NCBI RefSeq assembly: GCF_001552635.1 | Contig: NZ_BCRO01000096.1 | Span: 1 to 36,484, forward strand | DNA: 36,484 bases | Reading direction: 5' to 3' | Source of the DNA: Actinomadura hibisca NBRC 15177 | Lineage (GTDB): Bacteria; Actinomycetota; Actinomycetes; Streptosporangiales; Streptosporangiaceae | Shown here: positions 22,289-29,946 of the stretch, one piece after another | Numbering within the stretch: the first letter of the stretch is position 1 | Layout of the letters: each line of letters begins with the position of its first letter | Program-made: the position numbers and the translations under genes | The notes under the pieces: generated by a model | Seen by the model: only the letters and a program-made list of their open reading frames with translations | What the model was told of the DNA's origin: nothing | Database searches by the model: none

Positions 22289-23230
22289 TCAGGCGGAGAC
22301 CAGGCGCCGTAGGGCCGCTTCGATCGACGAGCCTGCACTGATCAGCCCGCCGATGATGTCCAGCACCTCGCGCAGTCCGCCCGCGACGTGAACGCCCGGC
22401 CGGCCGACCAAGGCCCTGGCCCATTCGTTGCGGTCCACGACCAGGTCCGTCAGGATGACCGGTCGTCCGTGCCCGACGGCGATGCGGGCCTGCGCTCGGG
22501 CACCGCTGTGCTCACCGGCCTCCACCACCACCGTCGCCAGCCCGTATCCCGACATGGTCGCGTTCCGCATGAGGAAGGTGTGCTTCTGCGGAGGCGCGTC
22601 GGGCCAGAACTGCGAGAGCAGCAGGCCGCGTTCGGCGATCTCCGCGTGCAGCTCACGGTTGGCGGCCGGGTAGACCTTGTTGATCCCGCTCGCGATGATC
22701 GCGACCGTGCGCCCACCGGCGTCGAGTGCCGCGCGGTGGGCGGCGGTGTCGATACCGGCGGCCAGGCCGGACAACACCGTCACCTTGTGGGCCGCCAACT
22801 CCGCGGCGATGCCCGCGGCGATGTCCAGGCCGCGATCGGACGCCTTGCGGGAGCCGACCACGGAGACGGCGTTGTCATGGGTGAACGACGCGCCGCGCGC
22901 GAAGAGGACCGGCGGCGCTTCGTGGACCTCCCGCAGACGAGCGGGATAAGCACCGTCGAGGACGGTGAGCATGTTGTCCCCTTGGTCCTCCCATCGGCGG
23001 ATCTCCTGGGCGGCGGACTCCAAGGGGTCCGCTTCGCCCGGAGGGGCCATCAGGGCAGGAGGGACGAGGCTCTCCCAGACCGCGAGCGCACTGCCCGCCC
23101 CAAGGACCTCCGCCGTGATGTCACTCCAGCTCATCCCCGCGGGGCGCGCCTGGAGGAGCGCCACGAGCGCGGCGCGTTCCTCAAGGCTGACGGTGTCCAT
23201 GGCATCAGAGTACGAGGGTGGTCTCTCCAT
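22289..23230 (-). CDS. DprA/Smf-like DNA-processing (SLOG-fold) protein
   Basis: A 313-residue DprA-family protein. Residues 12-60 resemble a small helical N-terminal domain. The Rossmann-like core follows: VVGSRKASDRG (124-134), LSGLAAGIDTAAHRAAL (153-169), VAIIASGINKVYPAANREL (176-194), then MRNATMSG (221-228) and VVVEAGEHSGARAQA (234-248). True DprA loads RecA on incoming single-stranded DNA; the fold also binds nucleotides. The usual C-terminal winged helix is absent, replaced by a short tail. I choose the ATG at 23230, which has GGGGAG five bases upstream; an ATG at 23200 nearer the conserved region is the alternative. A SOS box lies 21 bases before the start. It is followed two bases later by the PRTase gene. 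Confidence 0.88.
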   Translation of the reverse strand: MERPPSYSDAMDTVSLEERAALVALLQARPAGMSWSDITAEVLGAGSALAVWESLVPPALMAPPGEADPLESAAQEIRRWEDQGDNMLTVLDGAYPARLREVHEAPPVLFARGASFTHDNAVSVVGSRKASDRGLDIAAGIAAELAAHKVTVLSGLAAGIDTAAHRAALDAGGRTVAIIASGINKVYPAANRELHAEIAERGLLLSQFWPDAPPQKHTFLMRNATMSGYGLATVVVEAGEHSGARAQARIAVGHGRPVILTDLVVDRNEWARALVGRPGVHVAGGLREVLDIIGGLISAGSSIEAALRRLVSA

Positions 23231-23250
23231 CACCACTCCCCACCCCTCAT

Positions 23251-23271
23251 TCGAACGTCAGTTCGAGTATG
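23251..23271 (-). promoter_or_regulatory. LexA/SOS box and -10 element of the dprA-like gene
   Basis: TCGAAC-GTCA-GTTCGA (23251-23266) is a perfect-arm match to the actinobacterial/Gram-positive LexA operator core TCGAAC-N4-GTTCGA. On the minus strand CATACT (plus-strand AGTATG, 23266-23271) fits a -10 box. It would place the RNA start within the operator and about 29 bases before the ATG. The cassette should therefore be induced by DNA damage. Confidence 0.65.
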
Positions 23272-23315
23272 GCAGATGCCAGCGCCGATGAGCACGGCCT
23301 ATGCCTTTTCAGGCG

Positions 23316-23354
23316 GCCCCGGCGGCCACTCTCCCCGGCCGCCGGGGCCTCTTT
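23316..23354 (+). terminator. second copy of the thiolase terminator
   Basis: This segment is identical to 21471-21509 except for one base in the loop: 12-base arms (23316-23327 and 23337-23348) followed by CTCTTT. No gene on the plus strand reads into it. As a hairpin it may still end minus-strand transcripts from the permease remnant, but there the U-tract is absent. Confidence 0.75.
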
Positions 23355-23358
23355 GTTG

Positions 23359-23574
23359 TCACGGTGCGGACAGGGCCTCCGTCGGGGGCAGGCGGGAGGC
23401 TCGGACGGCCGAGTACAGGCCCGCCAGCGCGCCGATCAGCAGCGTCGCCGCCACGCCGCCCGCCACCGCCCAGGGCGGCACCACCGCCGGCCAGCCCTGC
23501 GACAGCGCGTAGCCCGCCGTCACCGCGACGCCCAACAGCGCGCGCCCGGCGGCTCCCTCGGCCGTCACCGCCAT
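23359..23574 (-). pseudogene. C-terminal remnant of a MacB/FtsX-type ABC transporter permease
   Basis: Only 71 codons remain. The peptide has the closing part of an FtsX/MacB permease: a partial hydrophobic segment (LLGVAVTAGYALSQG), then WAVAGGVAATLLIGALAGLY as the last membrane helix and the typical cytoplasmic ending RASRLPPTEAL. Full-length permeases have 350-850 residues and a partner ATPase; neither the rest of the permease nor an ATPase is in the window. The ATG at 23574 with GGGGAG two bases before it is probably fortuitous. The remnant abuts the second terminator copy, so the rearrangement that brought in the cassette may also have removed the rest. Confidence 0.65.
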
Positions 23575-23693
23575 GGCTCCCCGATCACCGGCGATTTCGT
23601 GACAGGTCAGTCACCCAAGGTAATCGCCGCGCCGGGAAAGGCGGCAAAGTCAGACCCGGATCAAACCTTCGGGCCGGACCGGATCGAGCCAGG

Positions 23694-24329
23694 TCAGACC
23701 GGGTCGGGGCCGGGCCAGCGTTCGGCGATCAGGCGCAGCCGGTCCTTGCTGCGCTGCCAGCGGGCGCGGGTCCGCTCGGGGGTCGTGGGGTGGATGAACA
23801 TCAGCAGCCGCAGGCCCCGGACGGTCTCCAGCATCACGTACAGGTCGCCCCGGAACTCCGCGTCCGACACCCGGTCGCCCAGGAAGACCTCGCCCAGCTC
23901 CAGGATGCCCGCCGTGACGCCCCGCTCCAGCCGCGCCACGTGCTCGCGCAGGTCGGGGTCGGTGCGGGCGGCCACCCACAACTCCATCGACGCCTCGAAC
24001 AGCGGGCCCTGGTGCGACTCCCACAGCAGGTCCAGGGCGTCGCCGATGGGGTCGGCCGAGGCGCGCAGCCGCTCCAGGTCCTGGCGCACGAACCGGTCGG
24101 CGCGCTTGCGGGCCAGGTGCTCCACGGCGGCCAGCACCAGGTCGTTCTTGGTCGGGAAGTGGTGCACCTGCGCGCCGCGCGACACCCCGGCCCGTTCCAC
24201 CACGCGCGTGGTGGTCGTGCCGTGGTAGCCGTGCTCCACCAGGCACTCGACGGTCGCGTCGAGGAGGGCGCGGCGGGTCGCGGCGGTGCGCTCCTCCTGC
24301 GTGCGGCGGGGGCGGGCGGACGTCGGCAT
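23694..24329 (-). CDS. TetR/AcrR family transcriptional regulator
   Basis: A 211-residue repressor-type regulator. The N-terminal DNA-binding domain covers about residues 14-62: RRALLDATVECLVEHGYHGTTTTRVVERAGVSRGAQVHHFPTK describes the usual three helices (written here only in part: GTTTTRVVERAGVSRGAQVH). The remainder is a helical ligand-binding and dimer domain. On the coding strand TAGGGT lies seven bases before the ATG, so the message may be leaderless. The spaced repeat ACAG-N6-CTGT (24354-24367) between it and the divergent yceI gene is a candidate self-operator. It may control yceI, itself, or the nearby lipid genes; the ligand is unknown. Confidence 0.92.
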   Translation of the reverse strand: MPTSARPRRTQEERTAATRRALLDATVECLVEHGYHGTTTTRVVERAGVSRGAQVHHFPTKNDLVLAAVEHLARKRADRFVRQDLERLRASADPIGDALDLLWESHQGPLFEASMELWVAARTDPDLREHVARLERGVTAGILELGEVFLGDRVSDAEFRGDLYVMLETVRGLRLLMFIHPTTPERTRARWQRSKDRLRLIAERWPGPDPV

Positions 24330-24401
24330 GCCCGCACCCTACCCAACAAACAAACAGTACGGGCTGTATGTCGTTTTCCCGGGGCGGCGCGGCCCGCCCG
24401 C

Positions 24402-24454
24402 TTGACAAGTGCTTGAAAAGTAAACTAGTCTCCGCCGTGTCGTTGAAAGTTCAA
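24402..24454 (+). promoter_or_regulatory. yceI promoter with repeated TTGA boxes
   Basis: TTGACA (24402-24407), 18 bases and TAGTCT (24426-24431) form the promoter. CTTGACAAGT and CTTGAAAAGT follow each other across the -35 region, and TTGAA-AG-TTCAA (24443-24454) is a perfect palindrome in the leader. These look like operator half-sites for a MarR- or TetR-type repressor. Confidence 0.6.
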
Positions 24455-24471
24455 ACACTACGGGAGCCACC

Positions 24472-25023
24472 ATGACCGCCATCGCCACCGTCTCCCCGGA
24501 GCTGACCGCCGGGACCTGGAACATCGACCCCTCCCACTCCGAGGTCACCTTCGCCATCCGGCACCTGATGACCAAGGTGCGCGGCAGCTTCACCGAGTTC
24601 TCCGGCGCCGTGCAGATCGCCGAGACCCTGGCCGAGTCCACCGCGACCGCCGAGATCACGATGGCCTCCGTGGACACCCGCAACGCCGACCGCGACGCCC
24701 ACGTGCGCACCTCCGACGTGCTGGACGTCGAGAACTTCCCGGTCATGACCTTCGCCACCAAGGGCGTGCGCGCCGAGGGCGGCGAGTACCTGGTGGACGG
24801 CGACCTGACCATCAAGGACGTCACCAAGCCGATCACCCTGGCCGTGGAGTTCAACGGCGTCGGCGAGGACCCCTGGGGCGGCTTCCGCGCCGGTTTCTCC
24901 GCCACCACCACGATCAACCGCAAGGACTGGGGCATCGAGTTCAACGTCCCGCTGAAGGGCGACAAGGCCCTGCTCGGCGACAAGGTGGACATCGCGCTGG
25001 AGATCCAGGCCGTCCGCTCCTGA
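24472..25023 (+). CDS. YceI family polyisoprenoid-binding-like protein
   Basis: A 183-residue protein of the YceI lipocalin-like family, which binds isoprenoid or other amphiphilic molecules in an extended beta barrel. Typical segments are GTWNIDPSHSEVTFAIRHL at residues 14-32, VDTRNADRDAHVRTSDVLDV and VMTFATKGV in the middle, and the closing TTTINRKDWGIEFNVPL. Unlike the E. coli protein there is no signal peptide, as in most actinomycete cytoplasmic members. GGGAG precedes the ATG by five bases. It is the only gene of its unit and ends before a strong terminator; repeated TTGA boxes upstream suggest tight repression. Confidence 0.94.
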   Translation: MTAIATVSPELTAGTWNIDPSHSEVTFAIRHLMTKVRGSFTEFSGAVQIAETLAESTATAEITMASVDTRNADRDAHVRTSDVLDVENFPVMTFATKGVRAEGGEYLVDGDLTIKDVTKPITLAVEFNGVGEDPWGGFRAGFSATTTINRKDWGIEFNVPLKGDKALLGDKVDIALEIQAVRS

Positions 25024-25067
25024 CCCGCCCCCGGGGCCTGTGCCGGACCCCGTAGCGCCAACGACGA

Positions 25068-25098
25068 AAGGGCCGTCCACACCCTGTGGACGGCCCTT
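25068..25098. terminator. bidirectional 14-bp stem terminator between yceI and a histidine kinase
   Basis: AAGGGCCGTCCACA (25068-25081) and TGTGGACGGCCCTT (25085-25098) pair perfectly around CCC, in the gap between convergent genes. Confidence 0.88.
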
Positions 25099-25119
25099 CG
25101 CGCTGCTCAGAGCACAGCG

Positions 25120-26475
25120 TCACTCCTCGTCCGCCGCCAGCGGCAGCGTCAGCGCCAGGCACGCCCCCTTCGGGCTGTCCACCACCTGCAACGACCCGCC
25201 GTGCGTGTTGGCGATCTCGCGCGCGATGGCCAGCCCCAGGCCCGTGCCGCCCGCGCCCCGGCTGCGCGCGGTGTCCAGCCGCGTGAACCGCTCGAAGACC
25301 CGCTCCCGGTCGGCCGCCGGGATGCCCGGCCCGTCGTCGGTCACCTTCAGGAACGCCTCGTCCCCCGAGCGCCCGACCTCCACCAGGACGTCGCCCCCGG
25401 CGTACCGCCCGGCGTTGTCCAGCAGGTTGTTCAGCAGCCTGACCAGCTGCATCCGCACCCCGCGCACCGGCACCGGCTCCTCCGCCACCACCCGGACGCG
25501 CCCGCCGTCCCGGCGGTGTTCCACCTCCGCGCGCACCAGCGCCGCCAGGTCGACGTCCTCCCGCGCCGCCAGGCCGCCGGTGCCCAGCCGGGCCAGCAGC
25601 AGCAGGTCGGTGACGATCGACTCCAGCCGGTCGGTGTCGCGCAGCGCCGAGACGACCACCTCGGGCAGGTCGGTGTCGTCGGGGTGCATCGCCGCGTCCT
25701 CCAGGTTGGCGCGCAGGCCCGCGATCGGCGTGCGCAGCTCGTGGGAGGCGTCGGAGGCGAAGCGGCGCTGCTGGGCGACCGCGTGCTCCAGCCGGTCCAG
25801 GGTCTGGTTGGCGGTGCGGGCCAGCAGCGCGATCTCGTCCTGGCCGGGCGGTTGCGGCACCCGGCGGCTCAGGTCGCTGCCGCTGATCTCGGCGAGCTGG
25901 GCGCGGATCTCCTCCACCGGGCGCAACGTGCGGCCCACGATCCGCCAGGTGATCCACGCCACCAGCGCCGACAGCGCCAGCACCGCCGCCGCCAGCAGGA
26001 TCTCCAGCAGCCCGGTGACCAGGTAGGACGGCAGCCGTCGGCCCGCGTAGACGACCACCGAGTCCGGCGCGGTGGTGACCCGGATCGCCTCCACCATCGT
26101 GCAGCGGTGGCCGGGCCCGCGGCCGGTGCACTCCACGACGTCCTGGACGCGCTTGTCGGGCGGCGGCCACAACCCGCTGAGCGGCGCGCGCCCGGCCGCG
26201 GCGGGCGTGGCGTCCAGCACGTGCCCCTGCGGGCCGACGACCTGGATCAGCAGCCGGCCGCCGGAGTCGTCGGGGATGGGCGTGGGCAGCGTGCCGTCGC
26301 GGACGCCGCCGCTGGTGCGGCGCGCGGCGAGCTGGGTCTCCTGGAGCAGCGCGGCGCTGGTGCTGGTGCGCACCGCGAAGTCCACGCCGACGGCGATCGC
26401 CCCGAACACCAGGGCCGCCAGCACGGCGGCCACCAGGGTGTCGCGCGCCCGGATCGACCGGGGCCGCAGCCGCAT
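25120..26475 (-). CDS. sensor histidine kinase, orphan
   Basis: A 451-residue HisKA-type sensor kinase. Membrane helices at about 13-35 and 152-179 flank a ~115-residue extracellular domain with two cysteines (Cys116, Cys125) that could form a disulfide. A HAMP domain follows (about 180-232), then the phosphoacceptor His245 in SDASHELRTP, and an ATPase domain with NNLLDNAGRYA (N box), DDGPGIP (G1) and GGTGLGLAI (G2). GGAGGGG lies before the ATG at 26475. No response regulator gene adjoins it: the neighbours are yceI and a ligase on the other strand. Its partner must be encoded elsewhere, or may be the regulator at 28250. Confidence 0.93.
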   Translation of the reverse strand: MRLRPRSIRARDTLVAAVLAALVFGAIAVGVDFAVRTSTSAALLQETQLAARRTSGGVRDGTLPTPIPDDSGGRLLIQVVGPQGHVLDATPAAAGRAPLSGLWPPPDKRVQDVVECTGRGPGHRCTMVEAIRVTTAPDSVVVYAGRRLPSYLVTGLLEILLAAAVLALSALVAWITWRIVGRTLRPVEEIRAQLAEISGSDLSRRVPQPPGQDEIALLARTANQTLDRLEHAVAQQRRFASDASHELRTPIAGLRANLEDAAMHPDDTDLPEVVVSALRDTDRLESIVTDLLLLARLGTGGLAAREDVDLAALVRAEVEHRRDGGRVRVVAEEPVPVRGVRMQLVRLLNNLLDNAGRYAGGDVLVEVGRSGDEAFLKVTDDGPGIPAADRERVFERFTRLDTARSRGAGGTGLGLAIAREIANTHGGSLQVVDSPKGACLALTLPLAADEE

Positions 26476-26679
26476 GGTCCCCTCCCCCGTCCGTGGTCCG
26501 CCCGGCCGCGCCGGCCGATCTCCATCACACAGTGTCACGATCCGGTGCGCGGCGGCGCGCCGGCACCTCAAAGTACCCACCGGTAACAAATCGGGCACCC
26601 GAAACCCGCCTCCGGGTTTCACCGCCGCCAGACGGGACATCCGTTCGGTGACACCCGCGGGCGGACAGGGACGGTCTAC

Positions 26680-28161
26680 ATGGGCAGGGACGTCACGGCG
26701 GTCACCATCAGCGGCGAGGACCGGCGGCGCTACCGCGACAAGGTGCGGCGCTGCCTGGACGTGCTGGCCAGGATGCTGGGCGAGTCGCAGTTCGAGTTCG
26801 AGCGCCCGCACATCGGGCTGGAGATCGAGCTGAACCTCGTCGACGCGCTGGGCGACCCGCTGATGCGCAACGCCGACGTGCTGAAGGCGATCGCCGACCC
26901 GGCGTGGGCGACCGAGCTCGGCCAGTTCAACCTGGAGATCAACATCCCGCCGCGCGAGCTGGGCGGCGAGGCCACCGGCGAGCTGGAGGCCGAGGTGCGC
27001 GGGCATCTGGACCACGCCGACCGGCGCGCCCAGGAGGTCGGCGGCAACCTGGTGATGATCGGCATCCTGCCGACGCTCCGCCGCTCCGACATCGGCGAGG
27101 AGACGTTGTCCTCTAACGCCCGCTACAAGATGCTGAACGACCAGATCTTCGCCGCGCGCGGCGAGGAGCTGCACATCGCCATCGACGGCGCCGAGCCGCT
27201 GCGCATGCACGCCGACAACATCACCCCCGAGGCGGCCTGCACCAGCGTGCAGTTCCACCTCCAGGTCAGCCCGGACGAGTTCGGCGCGTACTGGAACGCC
27301 GCCCAGGCCATCGCCGGGCCGCAGGTCGCGCTGGCGGCCAACTCGCCGTTCCTGTTCGGGCACCGGCTGCACCAGGAGACCCGGATCACGCTGTTCGAGC
27401 AGGCCACCGACACCCGGCCCGAGGAGCTGAAGTCGCAGGGCGTGCGGCCCCGGGTGTGGTTCGGCGAGCGCTGGATCACCTCGGTGTTCGACCTGTTCGA
27501 GGAGAACGCCCGCTACTTCCCGGCGCTGCTGCCGATCTGCGAGGACGAGGACCCGGTCGCGGTGCTGGACGACGGCGGCATCCCCAAGCTGGAGGAGCTG
27601 TCGCTGCACAACGGCACCGTCTACCGCTGGAACCGGCCGATCTACGCGGTGGTGAAGGGCCGCCCGCACCTGCGCGTGGAGAACCGGGTGCTGCCCGCCG
27701 GGCCCACGGTGGCCGACGTCGTCGCCAACGGCGCGTTCTACTACGGCCTGGTGCGGATGCTGGCGCAGGAGGAGCGGCCGATCTGGTCCCGGATGTCGTT
27801 CCAGACCGCCGCCGACAACCTGCACCGCGCCGCCCGCGACGGCCTGGACGCCACCCTGTACTGGCCGGGCCTCGGCGAGGTCCCGGCGGCCGAGCTGGTG
27901 TTGCGGCGGCTGCTGCCGCTCGCGCACGAGGGGCTGGAGCAGTGGGGCGTGGACGCCGCGCGCCGCGACCGGCTGCTCGGGATCATCGAGCGGCGCTGCG
28001 TCACCGGACGCACCGGGGCCGCGTGGCAGATCGAGACGGTCAACGCCATCGAGGAGTCGTTCGGCACGCCCCGGCACGAGGCCCTGCGGTTGATGACGCG
28101 CGGTTACACCGAGCGGATGCACGCCAACGAGCCGGTGCACACCTGGCCGATCGGCCCCTGA
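26680..28161 (+). CDS. glutamate-cysteine ligase family (GCS2-type) enzyme
   Basis: A 493-residue ATP-grasp-unrelated carboxylate-amine ligase of the glutamate-cysteine ligase superfamily. Key segments are HIGLEIELNLVD (44-55), GQFNLEINIPPREL (85-98) with acidic metal ligands, and SVQFHLQV plus ANSPFLFG (near 210-225), as in plant- and proteobacterial-type GCS2 proteins. Many actinomycetes use mycothiol rather than glutathione, so the product may be gamma-glutamyl-cysteine, ergothioneine-related or another gamma-glutamyl amide. AGGGACGG lies before the ATG. It is followed by an RR/HK operon on the same strand after an 88-base gap with its own promoter, so it is a separate unit. Confidence 0.88.
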   Translation: MGRDVTAVTISGEDRRRYRDKVRRCLDVLARMLGESQFEFERPHIGLEIELNLVDALGDPLMRNADVLKAIADPAWATELGQFNLEINIPPRELGGEATGELEAEVRGHLDHADRRAQEVGGNLVMIGILPTLRRSDIGEETLSSNARYKMLNDQIFAARGEELHIAIDGAEPLRMHADNITPEAACTSVQFHLQVSPDEFGAYWNAAQAIAGPQVALAANSPFLFGHRLHQETRITLFEQATDTRPEELKSQGVRPRVWFGERWITSVFDLFEENARYFPALLPICEDEDPVAVLDDGGIPKLEELSLHNGTVYRWNRPIYAVVKGRPHLRVENRVLPAGPTVADVVANGAFYYGLVRMLAQEERPIWSRMSFQTAADNLHRAARDGLDATLYWPGLGEVPAAELVLRRLLPLAHEGLEQWGVDAARRDRLLGIIERRCVTGRTGAAWQIETVNAIEESFGTPRHEALRLMTRGYTERMHANEPVHTWPIGP

Positions 28162-28228
28162 CCCGTCCCCGGCCCCCTGCGGATCTTCCACACGCGATCC
28201 GCACAATTCGCGCCCAGAGCGCACGCAC

Positions 28229-28249
28229 GGCCCGCCTACAGTCGGGCCT
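28229..28249 (+). promoter_or_regulatory. leaderless promoter of the response regulator operon with flanking inverted repeat
   Basis: TACAGT (28237-28242) lies seven bases before the GTG start, so transcription should begin at the start codon. GGCCCG (28229-28234) and CGGGCC (28243-28248) are inverted arms on either side of the -10 box, a likely operator. No good -35 box is seen, so an activator may be needed. Confidence 0.55.
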
Positions 28250-28936
28250 GTGACACGCATTCTGGTCGTCGAGGACGAACCCACCATCGCGCAGGCGGTG
28301 GCGGCGCGCCTGCGGGCCGAGGGCTTCACGGTCGAGACCGCCGCCGACGGCCCCGGCGCGGTCGCCGCCGCCCGCGCCGGGGAGCCGGACCTGATCGTCC
28401 TGGACGTCATGCTGCCCGGCTTCGACGGCCTGGAGGTGTGCCGCCGGGTGCAGGCCGAGCGGCCGGTGCCGGTGCTGATGCTGACCGCCCGCGACGACGA
28501 GACCGACATGCTGGTGGGCCTCGGCGTGGGCGCCGACGACTACATCACCAAGCCGTTCTCCATGCGCGAGCTGGTCGCGCGGACCCGCGCGGTGTTGCGC
28601 CGCGTGGACCGCTCGGCCGCCGCCGCGACCCCCGCCGAACCCGAGCGGGACGTGTGGCGGGCGGGCGGCGTGGAGATCGACCGGGCCGCGCGCCGGGTGC
28701 GGCGCGACGGCCGCGAGGTGCACCTGACGCCCACCGAGTTCGACCTGCTGGACTGCCTGGCCCGCCACCAGGGCACCGTGCTGACCCGCGCGGTGCTGCT
28801 GGAGCGGGTCTGGAACTGGGCCGACGCGTCCGGCACCCGCGTGGTGGACGGGCACGTCAAGGCGTTGCGCCGCAAACTGGGGGCCGGGCTGATCCGCACC
28901 GTGCACGGCGTCGGGTACAGCCTGGAGATGCCGTGA
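28250..28936 (+). CDS. OmpR/PhoB-family response regulator
   Basis: A 228-residue two-component regulator. The receiver domain (1-118) has Glu8/Asp9/Glu10, phosphoacceptor Asp52 in VLDVMLPG, the switch Thr in MLTARDD and Lys in ITKPFS. The C-terminal winged helix (about 130-225) includes LTPTEFDLLDCLARHQGTVL and RVVDGHVKALRRKLG for DNA binding. The GTG start coincides with the predicted RNA start. Its stop overlaps the GTG start of the histidine kinase as GTGA (28933-28936). The kinase downstream is the natural partner. The palindrome around its -10 box suggests autoregulation. Confidence 0.95.
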   Translation: MTRILVVEDEPTIAQAVAARLRAEGFTVETAADGPGAVAAARAGEPDLIVLDVMLPGFDGLEVCRRVQAERPVPVLMLTARDDETDMLVGLGVGADDYITKPFSMRELVARTRAVLRRVDRSAAAATPAEPERDVWRAGGVEIDRAARRVRRDGREVHLTPTEFDLLDCLARHQGTVLTRAVLLERVWNWADASGTRVVDGHVKALRRKLGAGLIRTVHGVGYSLEMP

Positions 28937-29946
28937 GGTTTTTCCACAGCCTGTGGAAAAGATGGCCGCGCCCGCTGGACCCGCTGCGCTCCATCAAGGT
29001 CAAGTTCGGCATCGTCACCGTCGTCACCATCATCACCGCGACCCTGCTGGTGTTGTGGGGCTACGTGCTGGGCTTCCGCGCCCGCCAGACGCTGCCCGCC
29101 GGAATACTGCTGTCGCTGGTGGTCACCCAGCTCATCGCGCACGGCATGACCGCGCCGCTGCGCGAGATGACCGCCGCCGCCCGCGCCATGGCGCGCGGCG
29201 ACTACAGCCGCCGGGTGCGCGCCACCTCCCGCGACGAGGTCGGCGAGCTGGCGCACGCGTTCAACCGGATGGCCGCCGACCTCGCGGAGGTGGACCGGCA
29301 GCGCCGCGAGTTCGTCGCCAACGTGTCGCACGAGCTGCGCACGCCGATCAGCGCGTTGCAGGCGGTGCTGGAGAACGTCGCCGACGGCGTCACCCCGGCC
29401 ACGCCCGAGGTGCTGGAGTCGGCCGTGCAGCAGACCGAGCGGCTGGGCCGCCTGGTCACCCAGCTCCTCGACCTGTCGCGCGCCGACGCGGGCGCGACCG
29501 GGCTCGACCTGGCCGAACTGGACGTCGCGCGGTTCGTCGGCGAGGTCGCCGCCGGGCTGCCCGGCGCGCGCGTCACCGCCGACGTCACGCCGGGGCTGCG
29601 CGCGCTCGCCGACCGCGACCGGCTGCACCAGGTGCTCGCCAACCTGCTCGACAACGCCGTCCGGCACGGCCCGCCGGACGGCCTGATCACCGTCACCGCC
29701 CGCCCGCAGGGCACCGGCGTGGTGCTGGAGGTCGCCGACGAGGGGCCGGGCATCCCGCCCGCCGAGCGCGCCCACGTCTTCCAGCGCTTCTCGCGCGGCT
29801 CGCACGCCGGGACGCCCGACGGCGGCACCGGCCTGGGGCTCGCCATCGCGCGCTGGGCCATCGACCTGCACGGCGGCGACATCCACGTCGTCGACTCCCC
29901 GCGCGGGTGCCGTATCCGCGTCGTCCTGCCCGGAGGTTCCGCATGA
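28933..29946 (+). CDS. sensor histidine kinase with minimal extracellular loop
   Basis: A 337-residue kinase. Two membrane helices (about 24-46 and 54-73) are joined by only about eight residues, so there is no external sensor domain and it probably detects changes inside the membrane or in a partner protein. HAMP follows (74-125), then His133 in NVSHELRTP, NLLDNAVRHG (N box), DEGPGIP (G1) and GGTGLGLAI (G2). The GTG start overlaps the regulator's stop and its own TGA stop overlaps the ATG of the next membrane protein as ATGA, so three proteins are translated in concert. The third protein is a natural sensing partner. Confidence 0.94.
   Translation: MRFFHSLWKRWPRPLDPLRSIKVKFGIVTVVTIITATLLVLWGYVLGFRARQTLPAGILLSLVVTQLIAHGMTAPLREMTAAARAMARGDYSRRVRATSRDEVGELAHAFNRMAADLAEVDRQRREFVANVSHELRTPISALQAVLENVADGVTPATPEVLESAVQQTERLGRLVTQLLDLSRADAGATGLDLAELDVARFVGEVAAGLPGARVTADVTPGLRALADRDRLHQVLANLLDNAVRHGPPDGLITVTARPQGTGVVLEVADEGPGIPPAERAHVFQRFSRGSHAGTPDGGTGLGLAIARWAIDLHGGDIHVVDSPRGCRIRVVLPGGSA

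Larger units (their letters stand above)
21471..23354. other. candidate inserted cassette: dprA-like and PRTase genes between duplicated terminators
   Basis: The two minus-strand genes at 21546-23230 are bounded by direct copies of one 39-base terminator, both in plus-strand orientation. The right copy has no plus-strand gene upstream to terminate, which suggests it arose when the cassette entered the thiolase terminator. Two sample 60-base lines in the PRTase gene (21601-21660 and 21961-22020) are each 35/60 GC, well below most of the window. No integrase or transposase is present. The cassette reading is inference. Confidence 0.45.

Noticed and set aside
23649..23705. direct repeats GTCAGACC near the tetR stop
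   Set aside because: Only about a dozen bases, imperfect, and one copy is coding; likely chance.
25120..28509. 1129-codon minus-strand open frame running through the ligase region
   Set aside because: Only the part from 25120 to 26475 reads as a protein (histidine kinase). The rest is the antisense shadow of the glutamate-cysteine ligase gene, as is common at this GC content.
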